A stretch of DNA of 40,653 nt from PALSA-1004 sp947474275 (GTDB lineage Bacteria; Pseudomonadota; Gammaproteobacteria; Burkholderiales; SG8-41), in assembly GCA_947474275.1 (NCBI GenBank), contig CANJHY010000019.1, positions 1 to 40,653 of the forward strand, read 5' to 3'. How positions within the stretch are numbered: position 1 is the first letter of the stretch; the number at the start of each line of letters is the position of its first letter. Shown here piece by piece: positions 1-7,978 of this stretch. The translations under genes were made by a program, and so were the position numbers. The notes beneath the pieces were generated by a model. It was not told where the DNA came from and did not search any database. It was given only the letters and a program-made list of their open reading frames with translations.

Positions 1-227
1 AATGCGGATTTTCCTCCAACGTGGTCGGCATTCTGCGCGCGTGCGGGGTCGAGAATTTCTTTTCGGTCAACGTGCTCGAAAATCCGGACATTCGCCAGGG
101 CATCAAGGAATACGCCAACTGGCCGACCATTCCCCAGCTTTACGTCAACGGCGAATTCGTCGGCGGCTCGGACATCCTGCGTGAAATGTACGACAGCGGC
201 GAGCTGAAGAAAGTGCTGCAGAAATAA
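1..227 (+). CDS. grxD: Monothiol glutaredoxin, Grx4/CGFS type (5' truncated)
   Basis: The window opens inside this gene, and about 74 residues remain before the TAA at 225-227. The first four complete codons (3-14) read C-G-F-S, the active site of monothiol glutaredoxins. Further along are T-I-P-Q-L-Y, which holds the cis-proline that contacts glutathione, and V-G-G-S-D, the second glutathione-binding turn. Family members of this type are about 100-110 residues, so roughly the first 30 are missing. CGFS glutaredoxins bind a bridging [2Fe-2S] cluster with glutathione and deliver clusters to acceptor proteins in the cytoplasm rather than acting mainly as disulfide reductases. A strong hairpin terminator follows 18 bases after the stop, so this is the last gene of its transcript. 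Identity is secure; the start lies outside the window. Confidence 0.93.
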   Translation, partial: CGFSSNVVGILRACGVENFFSVNVLENPDIRQGIKEYANWPTIPQLYVNGEFVGGSDILREMYDSGELKKVLQK

Positions 228-245
228 GCGCTGCGTGCACCCGCG

Positions 246-272
246 AAAAAGGGAGCATCAGCTCCCTTTTTT
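246..272. terminator. Bidirectional intrinsic terminator
   Basis: The arms AAAAAGGGAGC and GCTCCCTTTTT are separated by ATCA and followed by more T. The stem has flanking A and T tracts on both sides, so it can stop transcription from the glutaredoxin gene (plus) and from the convergent TauE/SafE gene (minus). Confidence 0.9.
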
Positions 273-285
273 ATTGTTGTTGCGG

Positions 286-1062
286 TTACGCTGACGACCA
301 GCGATAGACGTATTGCGCGAGCAGCGCGAACGCTATCAATGCGAGCGCGCGCTTCACCCAGTGGCGGAACCGTGTGGCGTCGATGCGATTGCGCACGCGC
401 ACGCCGGCAAAGCCCGCCGCAACCGCCACGGCGCACAGGGGCAGTGTTGTTAGCCACTGCGCTGAAGTCACGCCGCCGTGCAGTGTCAATACGGCGAACT
501 GCGACATTTTGCCGACCAGAAAGCAGATCTGCATCGCCTGCACCATCAGTGCGGGACCGAGGCCGAGTGCCAGGTAGTAGATGATGAGCGGCGGCGCCGC
601 GACATTGGCGGTGCCTTCGAAAAGCCCCGCCACGGTGCCGGCAATTGGCGCGAATGCCCGCTCGTGCCGTTTGATCAAAGGCCACTCGCCGCGCGTGAAG
701 CGGTCGAGATTGAGATAGATGACGATACTCAGTGCGAGGAGCAACTGGTAGGGTGCATCCGGCGCGGCGACGAAGACCCAGGTTCCCACCAGCGCGCCCA
801 GCGTCGCATAGACCGGCATCATCCAGAAACGCTTCAGGACCGGCCCCAGCGGACCGCTGGTGAGAAGCGTGACGGCCACGGTCGCCAGAGTCGGCAGCAA
901 AATGAGGATGACGGCGGTGCGCATGTCGACCACCATTGCGACCACCGGCGTGGCGATGAAGGGAAAGCCGAATCCCAGCGCGCCCTGGCTGAACCCCGCC
1001 AGCACGATCGCGAGCGTCAGCCACAGGATCCCTGCGAGCGGAAGCGATTCGAGAGCCGTCAT
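286..1062 (-). CDS. TauE/SafE (TSUP) family anion exporter
   Basis: A 258-residue hydrophobic protein with about eight predicted membrane segments. The N-terminal G-F-S-Q-G-A-L-G-F-G-F-P pattern matches the glycine-rich repeat of the TSUP family (sulfite exporter TauE/SafE). An in-frame ATG at 1141-1143 would add 27 mostly polar residues unlike the family, so I prefer the ATG at 1060-1062, which starts just before the first membrane helix; neither start has a strong ribosome-binding site. TSUP proteins move sulfite, sulfonates or other organic anions across the inner membrane. It is convergent with the glutaredoxin gene and divergent from the GMC dehydrogenase. Because xsc, which releases sulfite, lies 5 kb away, sulfite export is an attractive but unproven role. 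Other TSUP substrates are possible. Confidence 0.85.
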   Translation of the reverse strand: MTALESLPLAGILWLTLAIVLAGFSQGALGFGFPFIATPVVAMVVDMRTAVILILLPTLATVAVTLLTSGPLGPVLKRFWMMPVYATLGALVGTWVFVAAPDAPYQLLLALSIVIYLNLDRFTRGEWPLIKRHERAFAPIAGTVAGLFEGTANVAAPPLIIYYLALGLGPALMVQAMQICFLVGKMSQFAVLTLHGGVTSAQWLTTLPLCAVAVAAGFAGVRVRNRIDATRFRHWVKRALALIAFALLAQYVYRWSSA

Positions 1063-1235
1063 CGGTAGCGGACACTTGCGGCGGCGAACATGAGCAATGC
1101 CTTTGTCATTCCAAAGCTGGAAGCAAAACCGGCGATACGTCATTTTACCCCGCGTCGCTGGCGAAAACCGCCCAATACCTCCGCCAGGCCTGGCGCCTGC
1201 ATATCTTCATGCAATAAAGTTTTTAACCTGCCAGA

Positions 1236-2852
1236 ATGTCAGTCATGCAAACGACGACTTACGATTACATCATCGTCGGCGCGGGCTCGGCCGGCTGCGT
1301 GCTCGCCAATCGCCTGAGCGAAAACGGCAGGCATTCGGTCCTGTTGCTTGAAGCAGGGCCGCGCGACAGCTCGCTGTGGATCCACCTGCCGATCGGCTAT
1401 GCCAAGACCATGTTTCACCCGGTCTATAACTGGGGCTTTTCCACCGAGCCGGAGCCCGCCATGAACAACCGCCAGGTTTACTGGCCGCGCGGCCGCGGGC
1501 TCGGCGGCTCCAGCTCGATCAACGGGCTGATTTACGTTCGCGGCCAGCACCAGGATTACAACCATTGGGCCGAGCTTGGCAATGCCGGTTGGGGTTGGCA
1601 GGACGTGCTGCCGTATTTCATCAAGTGTGAAGGCAACTCGCGCGGCGCGAGCGAATTTCACGGCGGCGACGGGCCGCTCGCATGTTCCGACATCGGAGAG
1701 ACGCATCCGCTGATGGACGCGATCATAGCCGGCGCCGGCGAATTGGGCGTGCCGCGCAACGACGATTTCAACGGTGCGCGGCAGGAAGGGGTCGGGTATT
1801 ACCAGTTATTCACGCGCAACGGCTGGCGCTGTTCGACCGCGGTCGGTTATCTGAAGCCGGCGCGTCCACGCACCAATTTACACATCGAAACTGAAGCGCG
1901 GGCGACGGGGCTGGTCATGGAAGGCAAGCGCGCGGTCGGTGTGCGCTATCTTCAGCACGGTGTTGAACGTGAGGCGCGCGCGGGGCGCGAAGTGGTGTTG
2001 GCGGCGGGCGCGCTGCAAAGTCCGCAGTTGCTGCAGTTGTCCGGCCTCGGACGGGCGTCGTTTTTGCAGGAGCACGGTATATCCGTGGTGCACGATTTGC
2101 CGGGCGTCGGCGAGAACCTGCAGGACCATCTGCAGGCGCGCGTCATGTACAAGGTGAAGCAACCGATCACCATCAACGATGATCTGAAGAGCGTGTGGGG
2201 CCGCGCGAAAATGGGCTGGAAATGGCTCGCGCACCGCACGGGCCCGCTTGCCATCGGCATCAATTACGGCGGCATGTTCGCGCGCGCGCTGCCGCAAGCG
2301 GCCACGCCCGATATCCAGTTTCACTTTGCTGCGCTGTCGGCCGAAATGGCGGGCGCCAAGACCCATCCGTGGCCGGGCTGCACGTTTTCGATGTGCCAGT
2401 TGCGGCCCACGTCGCGCGGTACGGTGATGATCAAGTCGCGCGATCCGCTGGCGGCGCCGGCCATGCGGCCGAATTATCTGTCGACCGAAATCGATTGCCG
2501 CACCATGATCGAGGGCGTCAAGGTTGCGCGCAAACTCGCGCGCACGCGTGCGCTTGCTGAATTGATCGGCGATGAATACCGACCCGGCGACAGCGTGCAA
2601 AGCGACGACGAAGTACTAGAGTTTGTACGCAACTACGGCGCGACCATCTTCCATCCGGTCGGCACTTGCAAGATGGGTGCCGACGCGCAGTCGGTGGTGG
2701 ACACCCGTCTCAAGGTGCACGGCGTGGCGGGCCTGCGCGTGGTTGACGCTTCCATCATGCCGACGCTGGTGTCGGGCAATACCAACGCGCCGGTCGTGAT
2801 GATCGCGGAAAAAGCCGCCGACATGATTTTGCAGGACGCCGCACGCGGTTGA
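1236..2852 (+). CDS. GMC-family FAD-dependent alcohol dehydrogenase (choline dehydrogenase-like)
   Basis: 538 residues, the usual length for this family. The N-terminal Rossmann motif G-A-G-S-A-G (residues 15-20) binds FAD. The two GMC signature regions are present: W-P-R-G-R-G-L-G-G-S-S-S-I-N-G, and G-A-L-Q-S-P-Q-L-L-Q-L-S-G-L-G in the middle. The catalytic pair is His473 (F-H-P-V-G-T) and Asn517 (S-G-N-T-N-A-P). The enzyme oxidises a primary alcohol to an aldehyde and passes electrons to a quinone or cytochrome. No signal peptide is seen. The start could be the ATG at 1236 or the one at 1245. Substrate cannot be read from sequence. Choline is the default guess, but known isethionate dehydrogenases belong to this same family, and xsc and a TRAP importer lie downstream. 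The preceding 170 bases hold the divergent promoters. Confidence 0.9.
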   Translation: MSVMQTTTYDYIIVGAGSAGCVLANRLSENGRHSVLLLEAGPRDSSLWIHLPIGYAKTMFHPVYNWGFSTEPEPAMNNRQVYWPRGRGLGGSSSINGLIYVRGQHQDYNHWAELGNAGWGWQDVLPYFIKCEGNSRGASEFHGGDGPLACSDIGETHPLMDAIIAGAGELGVPRNDDFNGARQEGVGYYQLFTRNGWRCSTAVGYLKPARPRTNLHIETEARATGLVMEGKRAVGVRYLQHGVEREARAGREVVLAAGALQSPQLLQLSGLGRASFLQEHGISVVHDLPGVGENLQDHLQARVMYKVKQPITINDDLKSVWGRAKMGWKWLAHRTGPLAIGINYGGMFARALPQAATPDIQFHFAALSAEMAGAKTHPWPGCTFSMCQLRPTSRGTVMIKSRDPLAAPAMRPNYLSTEIDCRTMIEGVKVARKLARTRALAELIGDEYRPGDSVQSDDEVLEFVRNYGATIFHPVGTCKMGADAQSVVDTRLKVHGVAGLRVVDASIMPTLVSGNTNAPVVMIAEKAADMILQDAARG

Positions 2853-2855
2853 TCG

Positions 2856-2875
2856 CGTCATGATTTGTCATGACG
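2856..2875. promoter_or_regulatory. Perfect inverted repeat, arms of 8 bases
   Basis: CGTCATGA-TTTG-TCATGACG lies four bases after the GMC dehydrogenase stop and about 70 bases before the next gene. It has no T tract, so it is a weak terminator at best. It could be an operator for the downstream gene or an RNA-stabilising hairpin. Function is not assigned. Confidence 0.5.
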
Positions 2876-2945
2876 TTGGGATTGCACTACGATGGGCCAG
2901 TCGCCGGTCACGCGCATTCCCACCACCATAACGAGGAGAGCCGCC

Positions 2946-3728
2946 ATGAGTGAACCGAACCCGTACCAGCCCGCCCCGTCCCCTGCCGCACCCGCCGCGC
3001 CGGCAGTCGCGTTTTCCGCGGCCGGGCGCGCGGTCGATGCCGGCCGCGGCTGGGAGTGGATCGCCGAGGCTTTCACGTTGTTCAAAAAGCAGCCCGGCAT
3101 CTGGATCCTGATCCTGATCGCATTTGTCGCATGCTCGATCGTCGTCGCCTTCATTCCCTTGATCGGCCCGCTCGCCAACGTGCTGCTGGTGCAGGTGCTC
3201 ATGGGCGGACTGATGCTGGGCGCCCGTGCGCTCGATCGCGGCGAAGAACTCGAAATCGGGCATTTGTTCGCGGGGTTCTCGCGCAATACCGGCGACCTGG
3301 TAGTGCTGGGCGTGCTCGCGCTGGTGGGCTGGATACTCGCGTTCATACCGGCGATCGTCATCATGGGAGGTGGCGCCTTCATGGCGATGTTGTTCGGGGG
3401 CAGCAGTGCCGCGGCCGGAGCCGGCGCTCTGGGATTGTCTTTCGTGCTGGCCATGCTTGTATCGCTCGCGCTGGCTCTGCCACTCTATATGGCGCTGTGG
3501 TTTGCGCCGTCGCTGGTGGTCTTCAACAATCTGAAGCCGGTCGAAGCCATGAAGGTGAGTTTCTTCGGGTGCCTGAAGAACATCGTACCGTTCCTGCTCT
3601 ACGGTGTCGTCATGATGGTGCTGTGCGTGGTGGCGGCAATACCTGTCATGCTGGGCTACCTCGTACTCGGACCGGTGATCATCGCATCCATATACACCGG
3701 CTATCGGGATATCTTTACTGCAGACTAG
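2946..3728 (+). CDS. BPSS1780-family membrane protein
   Basis: 260 residues. A proline/alanine-rich cytoplasmic N-terminus (M-S-E-P-N-P-Y-Q-P) is followed by G-R-A-V-D-A-G-R-G-W-E-W-I, then by about five hydrophobic segments. The block A-L-D-R-G-E-E-L-E-I-G-H-L-F-A-G-F between helices is typical of the family named after Burkholderia BPSS1780, which is widespread in betaproteobacteria and has no established biochemical function. An upstream in-frame ATG at 2892 exists, but the ATG at 2946 has a clear Shine-Dalgarno (GAGGAG) at the right distance and begins the conserved protein. It is followed 14 bases later by the transhydrogenase gene, so the two may be co-transcribed. I assign no role beyond an integral inner-membrane protein. 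Confidence 0.82.
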   Translation: MSEPNPYQPAPSPAAPAAPAVAFSAAGRAVDAGRGWEWIAEAFTLFKKQPGIWILILIAFVACSIVVAFIPLIGPLANVLLVQVLMGGLMLGARALDRGEELEIGHLFAGFSRNTGDLVVLGVLALVGWILAFIPAIVIMGGGAFMAMLFGGSSAAAGAGALGLSFVLAMLVSLALALPLYMALWFAPSLVVFNNLKPVEAMKVSFFGCLKNIVPFLLYGVVMMVLCVVAAIPVMLGYLVLGPVIIASIYTGYRDIFTAD

Positions 3729-3742
3729 CGCCGGAGAATTTC

Positions 3743-5053
3743 ATGGGTTGTTGTCATCAATATTTCACGCAGACCGCCGATGGCGACAGCGCATTTACGA
3801 TAGATGCGTCGACGCTGACGTTCGGCGCAGGTTGCCTCAAAGAGGCCGGCGACCAGGCGCGCGCGCTGGGCATGAAACGGGTCGGCATTTACACCGACCA
3901 GGGCGTAAGAAAGCTGCCGCCGCTGGAAACGGTGACGCGTTCGCTCAAGGCGGCGGGCATCGACTTCGCGATTTACGATGAAGTGAGAGTAGAACCTACC
4001 GACGAGTCGTTCAAGGCGGCGTCACGTTTCGCAGTCGAAGGCAAGTTCGACGGTTTTTTTTCGGTTGGCGGCGGTTCGGTGATGGATACGTGCAAGGCGG
4101 CGAACCTCTATTCGACTTATCCCGCCGACTTGCTGAATTACGTGAATGCGCCGGTCGGCGGCGGCCAGCCAGTACCCGGCCCGTTGAAACCGCATATCGC
4201 CTGCCCAACAACTTCGGGCACGGGTTCGGAGGCGACCGGCATCGCCATTTTCGATTTGCTCGCCATGAAAGCGAAGACCGGCATTCAATCCCGCCTGTTG
4301 AAGCCGACGACCGGGCTCATCGATCCGGAAGTTACGCGCACGCTACCGTCCACTATCGTCGCCTCGACCGGCTTCGATGCCATGTCGCACGCGCTTGAAA
4401 CGCTGACCGACATATCGTATGCGCGCCGCATGCGGCCCGCCGGGTCGAGCGTGCGCCCGCCGTCACAGGGCGCGAATCCGTTCAGCGACATGGTCGCGTT
4501 CGAAGCGCTGGGCCTCGTCGGCAAGTACCTGGTGCGCGCGGTGAACGATCCAAGCGATACCGAAGCGCGCGCCGAAATGATGTACGCGGGGACTCTCGCG
4601 GGCATCGCGTTCGGCAACGCCGGCTGCCATTTACCGCACGGCATGTCGTACGCGGTATCGGGGCTGGTGCGTGAATATCGCGCGCCGCATTATCCGCAGG
4701 GCGATCCGTTCGTGCCGCATGGCATGTCAGTGGTGCTCAACGCGCCGTCGGTCTATCGCTATACTGCGGTGGCGTGTCCCGACCGCCATCTCGACGCAGC
4801 GCACCGCCTCGGCGCCGACATGCGGGGTGCTACGCCAGCCGACGCCGGCGAAGTGCTGGCCGGGCAGATCATCAAGTTCATGAAGGCGACGAAATTTCCT
4901 GGCGGCTTGAGCTCAATCGGTTTTTCCGAGCGCGACGTCGATGCCCTGGTCGAAGGCACGTGGCCGCAGCAGCGCGTGATCAAAAACGCGCCGCGCGAAG
5001 TCAGCCGCGACGATTTGCGCGAGTTGTTCCGCGGCGCCATGGCTTACTGGTAA
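3743..5053 (+). CDS. Hydroxyacid-oxoacid transhydrogenase, iron-dependent alcohol dehydrogenase family
   Basis: 436 residues. The N-terminus M-G-C-C-H-Q-Y-F, the V-R-V-E-P-T-D-E-S-F block, the nucleotide-binding G-G-G-S-V-M-D (109-115) followed by T-C-K-A-A-N-L-Y, and the H-G-M-S-Y-A-V-S-G and V-P-H-G-M-S-V-V-L blocks near the metal site match the HOT subgroup of the Fe-ADH family (mitochondrial ADHFE1-type). These enzymes couple oxidation of a hydroxyacid such as 4-hydroxybutyrate to reduction of 2-oxoglutarate to D-2-hydroxyglutarate, using tightly bound NAD that is not released. The open frame runs upstream through the previous gene, but the ATG at 3743 has a GGAG ribosome-binding site and begins the conserved sequence. 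An EamA transporter starts 16 bases downstream. Family is secure; the substrate pair in this organism is inferred. Confidence 0.9.
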   Translation: MGCCHQYFTQTADGDSAFTIDASTLTFGAGCLKEAGDQARALGMKRVGIYTDQGVRKLPPLETVTRSLKAAGIDFAIYDEVRVEPTDESFKAASRFAVEGKFDGFFSVGGGSVMDTCKAANLYSTYPADLLNYVNAPVGGGQPVPGPLKPHIACPTTSGTGSEATGIAIFDLLAMKAKTGIQSRLLKPTTGLIDPEVTRTLPSTIVASTGFDAMSHALETLTDISYARRMRPAGSSVRPPSQGANPFSDMVAFEALGLVGKYLVRAVNDPSDTEARAEMMYAGTLAGIAFGNAGCHLPHGMSYAVSGLVREYRAPHYPQGDPFVPHGMSVVLNAPSVYRYTAVACPDRHLDAAHRLGADMRGATPADAGEVLAGQIIKFMKATKFPGGLSSIGFSERDVDALVEGTWPQQRVIKNAPREVSRDDLRELFRGAMAYW

Positions 5054-5069
5054 CTCAGTAGCTTCTTCA

Positions 5070-5993
5070 TTGCGCCGTTCACCGTATTTCCCGTACTTGT
5101 TGTTGGCGGTTGCCGTGCTGTTCTGGGCCGGCAACTGGGTGATTGCGCGCGCGCTGCGCTTTGACGCGCCGCCGGTCGCGCTCGCGTTCTGGCGCTGGTT
5201 GACCGCGCTCATCATCCTGTCGCCGTTTGCGTACACGCATCTGCGCCGGCAATGGCATCTCATCGCAGGGTCGTGGCGCGTGCTGTGCCTGCTCGGTCTG
5301 CTCGCTACCGTGTTTCAGCACATCCCGGTTTACATCGGTTTGAGCCAGACGACCGCGACGAACAGCGCATTGCTCAATTCGGTAACGCCGGTACTGATTT
5401 TCATGCTGTCGCACGTGCTGGTCGGCGAACGCCTGTCCATCCCGCAGGCACTGGGCGTGATCATTTCGTTGAGTGGCGTGGTGGTGATTCTCACCGGCGG
5501 CGATCCGCTGGTGCTGACGACTCTGCAACTCAATCGCGGCGATCTGTGGGTATTGCTGGCGACGCTGGCGTGGGCCATTTACACTGTATGTCTGCGCTGG
5601 CGGCCGGCGGAGCTCAATCAGCTCGCCATGCTGTGGGTGATTTCGGCGGCGGGCGTGTGCGCGATGGTGCCGCTGTACGCGTGGGAAATCGCGTCGGGCC
5701 GCACGCTCAATCCCACCATGCCGGTCGTGGCCGCCATCGCCTACATCGGCGCGTTCTCTACAGTCGTCGCCTACGTGTTCTGGAACCGCGCAGTGCAGCA
5801 GGTCGGGCCCAGCCGTGCCGGGCCGTTCATGTATTTGATGCTCGTCTACACGCCGCTCCTGGCCATCGTGTTTCTGGGCGAACGCTTATACCTTTATCAT
5901 CTGGTCGGCTGCGTGTTGATCCTGGGCGGCATCGCCCTCACAGCGCGCGGCGATGCGCGCTCGGCAAGCGTTGAAGGACCGCCCGCCGCATAA
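5070..5993 (+). CDS. EamA/DMT-family transporter
   Basis: 307 residues with about ten hydrophobic helices in two EamA repeats of roughly 140 residues each. The first repeat begins F-W-A-G-N-W-V-I-A-R. The second ends with the typical P-L-L-A-I-V-F-L-G-E-R. The drug/metabolite transporter superfamily mostly exports amino acids or metabolites across the inner membrane. The start is taken as TTG at 5070 because no ATG or GTG is placed to include the first helix; the ribosome-binding site is weak. It lies 16 bases after the transhydrogenase gene and probably shares its transcript. A short hairpin (6002-6020) follows the stop. Substrate is unknown. Confidence 0.87.
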   Translation: MRRSPYFPYLLLAVAVLFWAGNWVIARALRFDAPPVALAFWRWLTALIILSPFAYTHLRRQWHLIAGSWRVLCLLGLLATVFQHIPVYIGLSQTTATNSALLNSVTPVLIFMLSHVLVGERLSIPQALGVIISLSGVVVILTGGDPLVLTTLQLNRGDLWVLLATLAWAIYTVCLRWRPAELNQLAMLWVISAAGVCAMVPLYAWEIASGRTLNPTMPVVAAIAYIGAFSTVVAYVFWNRAVQQVGPSRAGPFMYLMLVYTPLLAIVFLGERLYLYHLVGCVLILGGIALTARGDARSASVEGPPAA

Positions 5994-6001
5994 ATGTATC
6001 A

Positions 6002-6020
6002 GCCGAAAGAAATGTTCGGC
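6002..6020 (+). terminator. Hairpin after the EamA gene, without T tract
   Basis: GCCGAA-AGAAATG-TTCGGC is a perfect six-base stem nine bases after the stop codon. No U-run follows, so it is a candidate terminator or transcript end-protecting hairpin only. Confidence 0.35.
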
Positions 6021-6050
6021 GCTGAGGCGAATAGCCGCATTGCAGCAAAA

Positions 6051-6088
6051 TGTAAGCGCTTCCAAAATCGCTGTTGCCGCGCTAAACT
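6051..6088 (+). promoter_or_regulatory. LacI-family operator overlapping a possible xsc promoter
   Basis: TGTAAGCGCTTCCA at 6051-6064 is palindromic in 12 of 14 positions and matches the classical LacI/GalR operator type with central AAGCGCTT. A weak promoter can be drawn with -35 TTCCAA (6060-6065), a 17-base spacer and -10 TAAACT (6083-6088), so a bound repressor would cover the -35. The xsc start is 43 bases further on. Two LacI-family genes lie about 5-6 kb downstream. The operator match is visible; the promoter hexamers are weak and inferred. Confidence 0.6.
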
Positions 6089-6131
6089 GCGCCCCTCTTA
6101 CTCAGGTTTAATTTTGTCGCGAGGAGTTTCA

Positions 6132-7892
6132 ATGAAAACTACGACCAAAGTCAAAAATCTCGCCGCCGCCGCCGGCAAAGTGCGCATGACGCCGTCCGAA
6201 GCGTTTGTCGAAACGCTGGTTGCACAGGGCGTGAAGGACACGTTCGGCATCGTCGGCTCCGCTTATATGGATGCGCACGATCTGTTTCCGCTCGCCGGCA
6301 TCCGCTTCATTTCGGTGGCGCACGAGCAGAACGCGGCGCATATGGCCGACGGCTACTCGCGCGTCACCGGCAAGCACGGCGTGTGCATCGCGCAGAACGG
6401 CCCCGGCATCACCAACTTCGTCACCGGCATCGCGGCGGCCTACTGGGCGCATTCGCCGGTCGTCTGCATCACGCCCGAATCGGGTAGCCTGACGATGGGC
6501 CTGGGCGGCTTCCAGGAAACCGAGCAGATGCCGATTTTCTCCAAGATCACCAAATGGCAGGTGCACGTGAATTCACCCACGCGCATGGCCGAACTCATGC
6601 ATCGCGCGTTCACCATCGCGATGCATGAGCGCGGTCCGGTGCAAATCAACATTCCGCGCGATTACTACTACGGCGAAGGCGACTTTGAAATCCAGGCGCC
6701 GCAAAAAATCGAGCGCGGCGCCGGCGGGCCCGATTCGCTCAATGAAGCGGCGCGCCTGCTCGCCAAAGCCAAGTTCCCGGTCATTCTGTCCGGCGGCGGC
6801 GTGGTGATGGCGAACGGCATCAAGGATTGCGTGGCACTGGCCGAATACCTGACCGCCCCGGTGGTCAACAGCTATCTGCACAACGATTCGTTCCCGGCGA
6901 GCCACGCGTTGTCGTGCGGCCCGCTCGGCTATCAGGGTTCGAAAGCCGCGATGAAACTCATTTCGCGCGCCGACGTTGTGCTGGCCCTCGGTTCGCGTCT
7001 CGGGCCGTTCGGCACGCTGCCGCAGCACGGTATGGAGTACTGGCCGAAAAATGCCAAGATCATCCAGATCGATTCCGATCCGCGCATGCTGGGTCTGGTG
7101 AAAAAAGTATCGATCGGGATTTGCGGCGACGCCAAACTGGCGGCGCGCGAACTGCTGCAGCGCCTGCAGGCGTTCGGCAAGATGCCGCCGAACAAGGCGC
7201 GTCTGGCTCAAGTGCGCAAAGAGAAAGACGCCTGGGCGCAGGAACTCGCAAAATGGCCGTCGCCCAACGAAAAAGGCCGCATCGGTCCGCGCCAGGCGCT
7301 GGCTGCACTCGCCAAGGCGATGCCGAAAAACGCGATGGTCTCGACCGACATCGGCAACGTGTGCTCGGTATCGAATTCCTATCTGCATTTCGACACGGCG
7401 CCGAGTTTTCTCGCGGCGATGAGCTTCGGCAATTGCGGCTATTCGTATCCCGCCGCGATCGGCGCGAAAGTCGGCCGGCCTGACCGTCCCGCCATCGCCT
7501 ACGTTGGCGACGGTGCCTGGGGCATGAGTCTCGCCGAAGTGATGACCTGCGTGCGCGAAGACATTCCGGTGGTGGCGGTGGTGTTCAACAACGGCCAGTG
7601 GGGCGCGGAAAAGAAAAACCAGATCGATTACTTCAACAACCGCTACCTCGGTACCAATCTCGAAAACCCGAATTTTGCGGAGGTCGCCAAGGCGATGGGC
7701 GCCAAGGGTATTACAGTCGATCACGTCGACGACATCGGCGATGCCCTGCGCGGCGCCGTGAAATCGAACAAGCCGACCGTCATCAATCTGATGCTCACGC
7801 GCGAACTGGGCGACCCGTTCCGGCGTGATGCGTTCAAGCAGCCCAAGCGCCTGTTGTCGAAATACAAAAAGTACAGCGCCAAAGGCGTTTAG
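6132..7892 (+). CDS. xsc: Sulfoacetaldehyde acetyltransferase
   Basis: 586 residues of a thiamine-diphosphate enzyme. The catalytic glutamate is Glu65 (V-A-H-E-Q-N), in the N-terminal domain that also carries I-V-G-S-A-Y-M-D. The cofactor motif runs from G-D-G-A-W-G (459-464) to N-N-G-Q-W-G (486-491). Blocks such as C-G-P-L-G-Y-Q-G-S-K-A-A-M-K-L and R-L-G-P-F-G-T-L-P-Q-H-G-M-E-Y-W-P-K, and the ending E-L-G-D-P-F-R-R-D-A, are those of Xsc rather than acetolactate synthase. Xsc converts sulfoacetaldehyde plus phosphate to acetyl phosphate and sulfite, the shared step of taurine and isethionate breakdown. An upstream in-frame ATG at 5994 exists, but ATG 6132 follows GAGGAG at 6121-6126. The gene stands alone with its own operator and terminator and converges on a TRAP operon. 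No pta gene is in view. Confidence 0.92.
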   Translation: MKTTTKVKNLAAAAGKVRMTPSEAFVETLVAQGVKDTFGIVGSAYMDAHDLFPLAGIRFISVAHEQNAAHMADGYSRVTGKHGVCIAQNGPGITNFVTGIAAAYWAHSPVVCITPESGSLTMGLGGFQETEQMPIFSKITKWQVHVNSPTRMAELMHRAFTIAMHERGPVQINIPRDYYYGEGDFEIQAPQKIERGAGGPDSLNEAARLLAKAKFPVILSGGGVVMANGIKDCVALAEYLTAPVVNSYLHNDSFPASHALSCGPLGYQGSKAAMKLISRADVVLALGSRLGPFGTLPQHGMEYWPKNAKIIQIDSDPRMLGLVKKVSIGICGDAKLAARELLQRLQAFGKMPPNKARLAQVRKEKDAWAQELAKWPSPNEKGRIGPRQALAALAKAMPKNAMVSTDIGNVCSVSNSYLHFDTAPSFLAAMSFGNCGYSYPAAIGAKVGRPDRPAIAYVGDGAWGMSLAEVMTCVREDIPVVAVVFNNGQWGAEKKNQIDYFNNRYLGTNLENPNFAEVAKAMGAKGITVDHVDDIGDALRGAVKSNKPTVINLMLTRELGDPFRRDAFKQPKRLLSKYKKYSAKGV

Positions 7893-7911
7893 CGCATATC
7901 AATCAGTCGTA

Positions 7912-7947
7912 AACAAAAAAGCCGGCGGGGATGCCGGCTTTTTTGTT
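7912..7947. terminator. Bidirectional intrinsic terminator between xsc and the TRAP operon
   Basis: AACAAAAAAGCCGGC (7912-7926) and its exact reverse complement (7933-7947) are separated by GGGGAT. The A and T tracts make it work for both convergent units. Confidence 0.93.
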
Positions 7948-7978
7948 GTTGCGCGTGCGCACGCTGCTGCACACGGCA

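Noticed and set aside
3056..3742. Open frame that would fuse a 229-residue extension to the transhydrogenase
   Set aside because: The extension is out of frame with the BPSS1780-family gene, is arginine-rich, and a clear ribosome-binding site and family start lie at 3743.
6573..7724. Long open frame of 383 codons on the minus strand, antisense to xsc
   Set aside because: It mirrors the xsc codon pattern, has arginine/histidine-rich low-complexity composition and no family motifs; such frames are common opposite high-GC genes.
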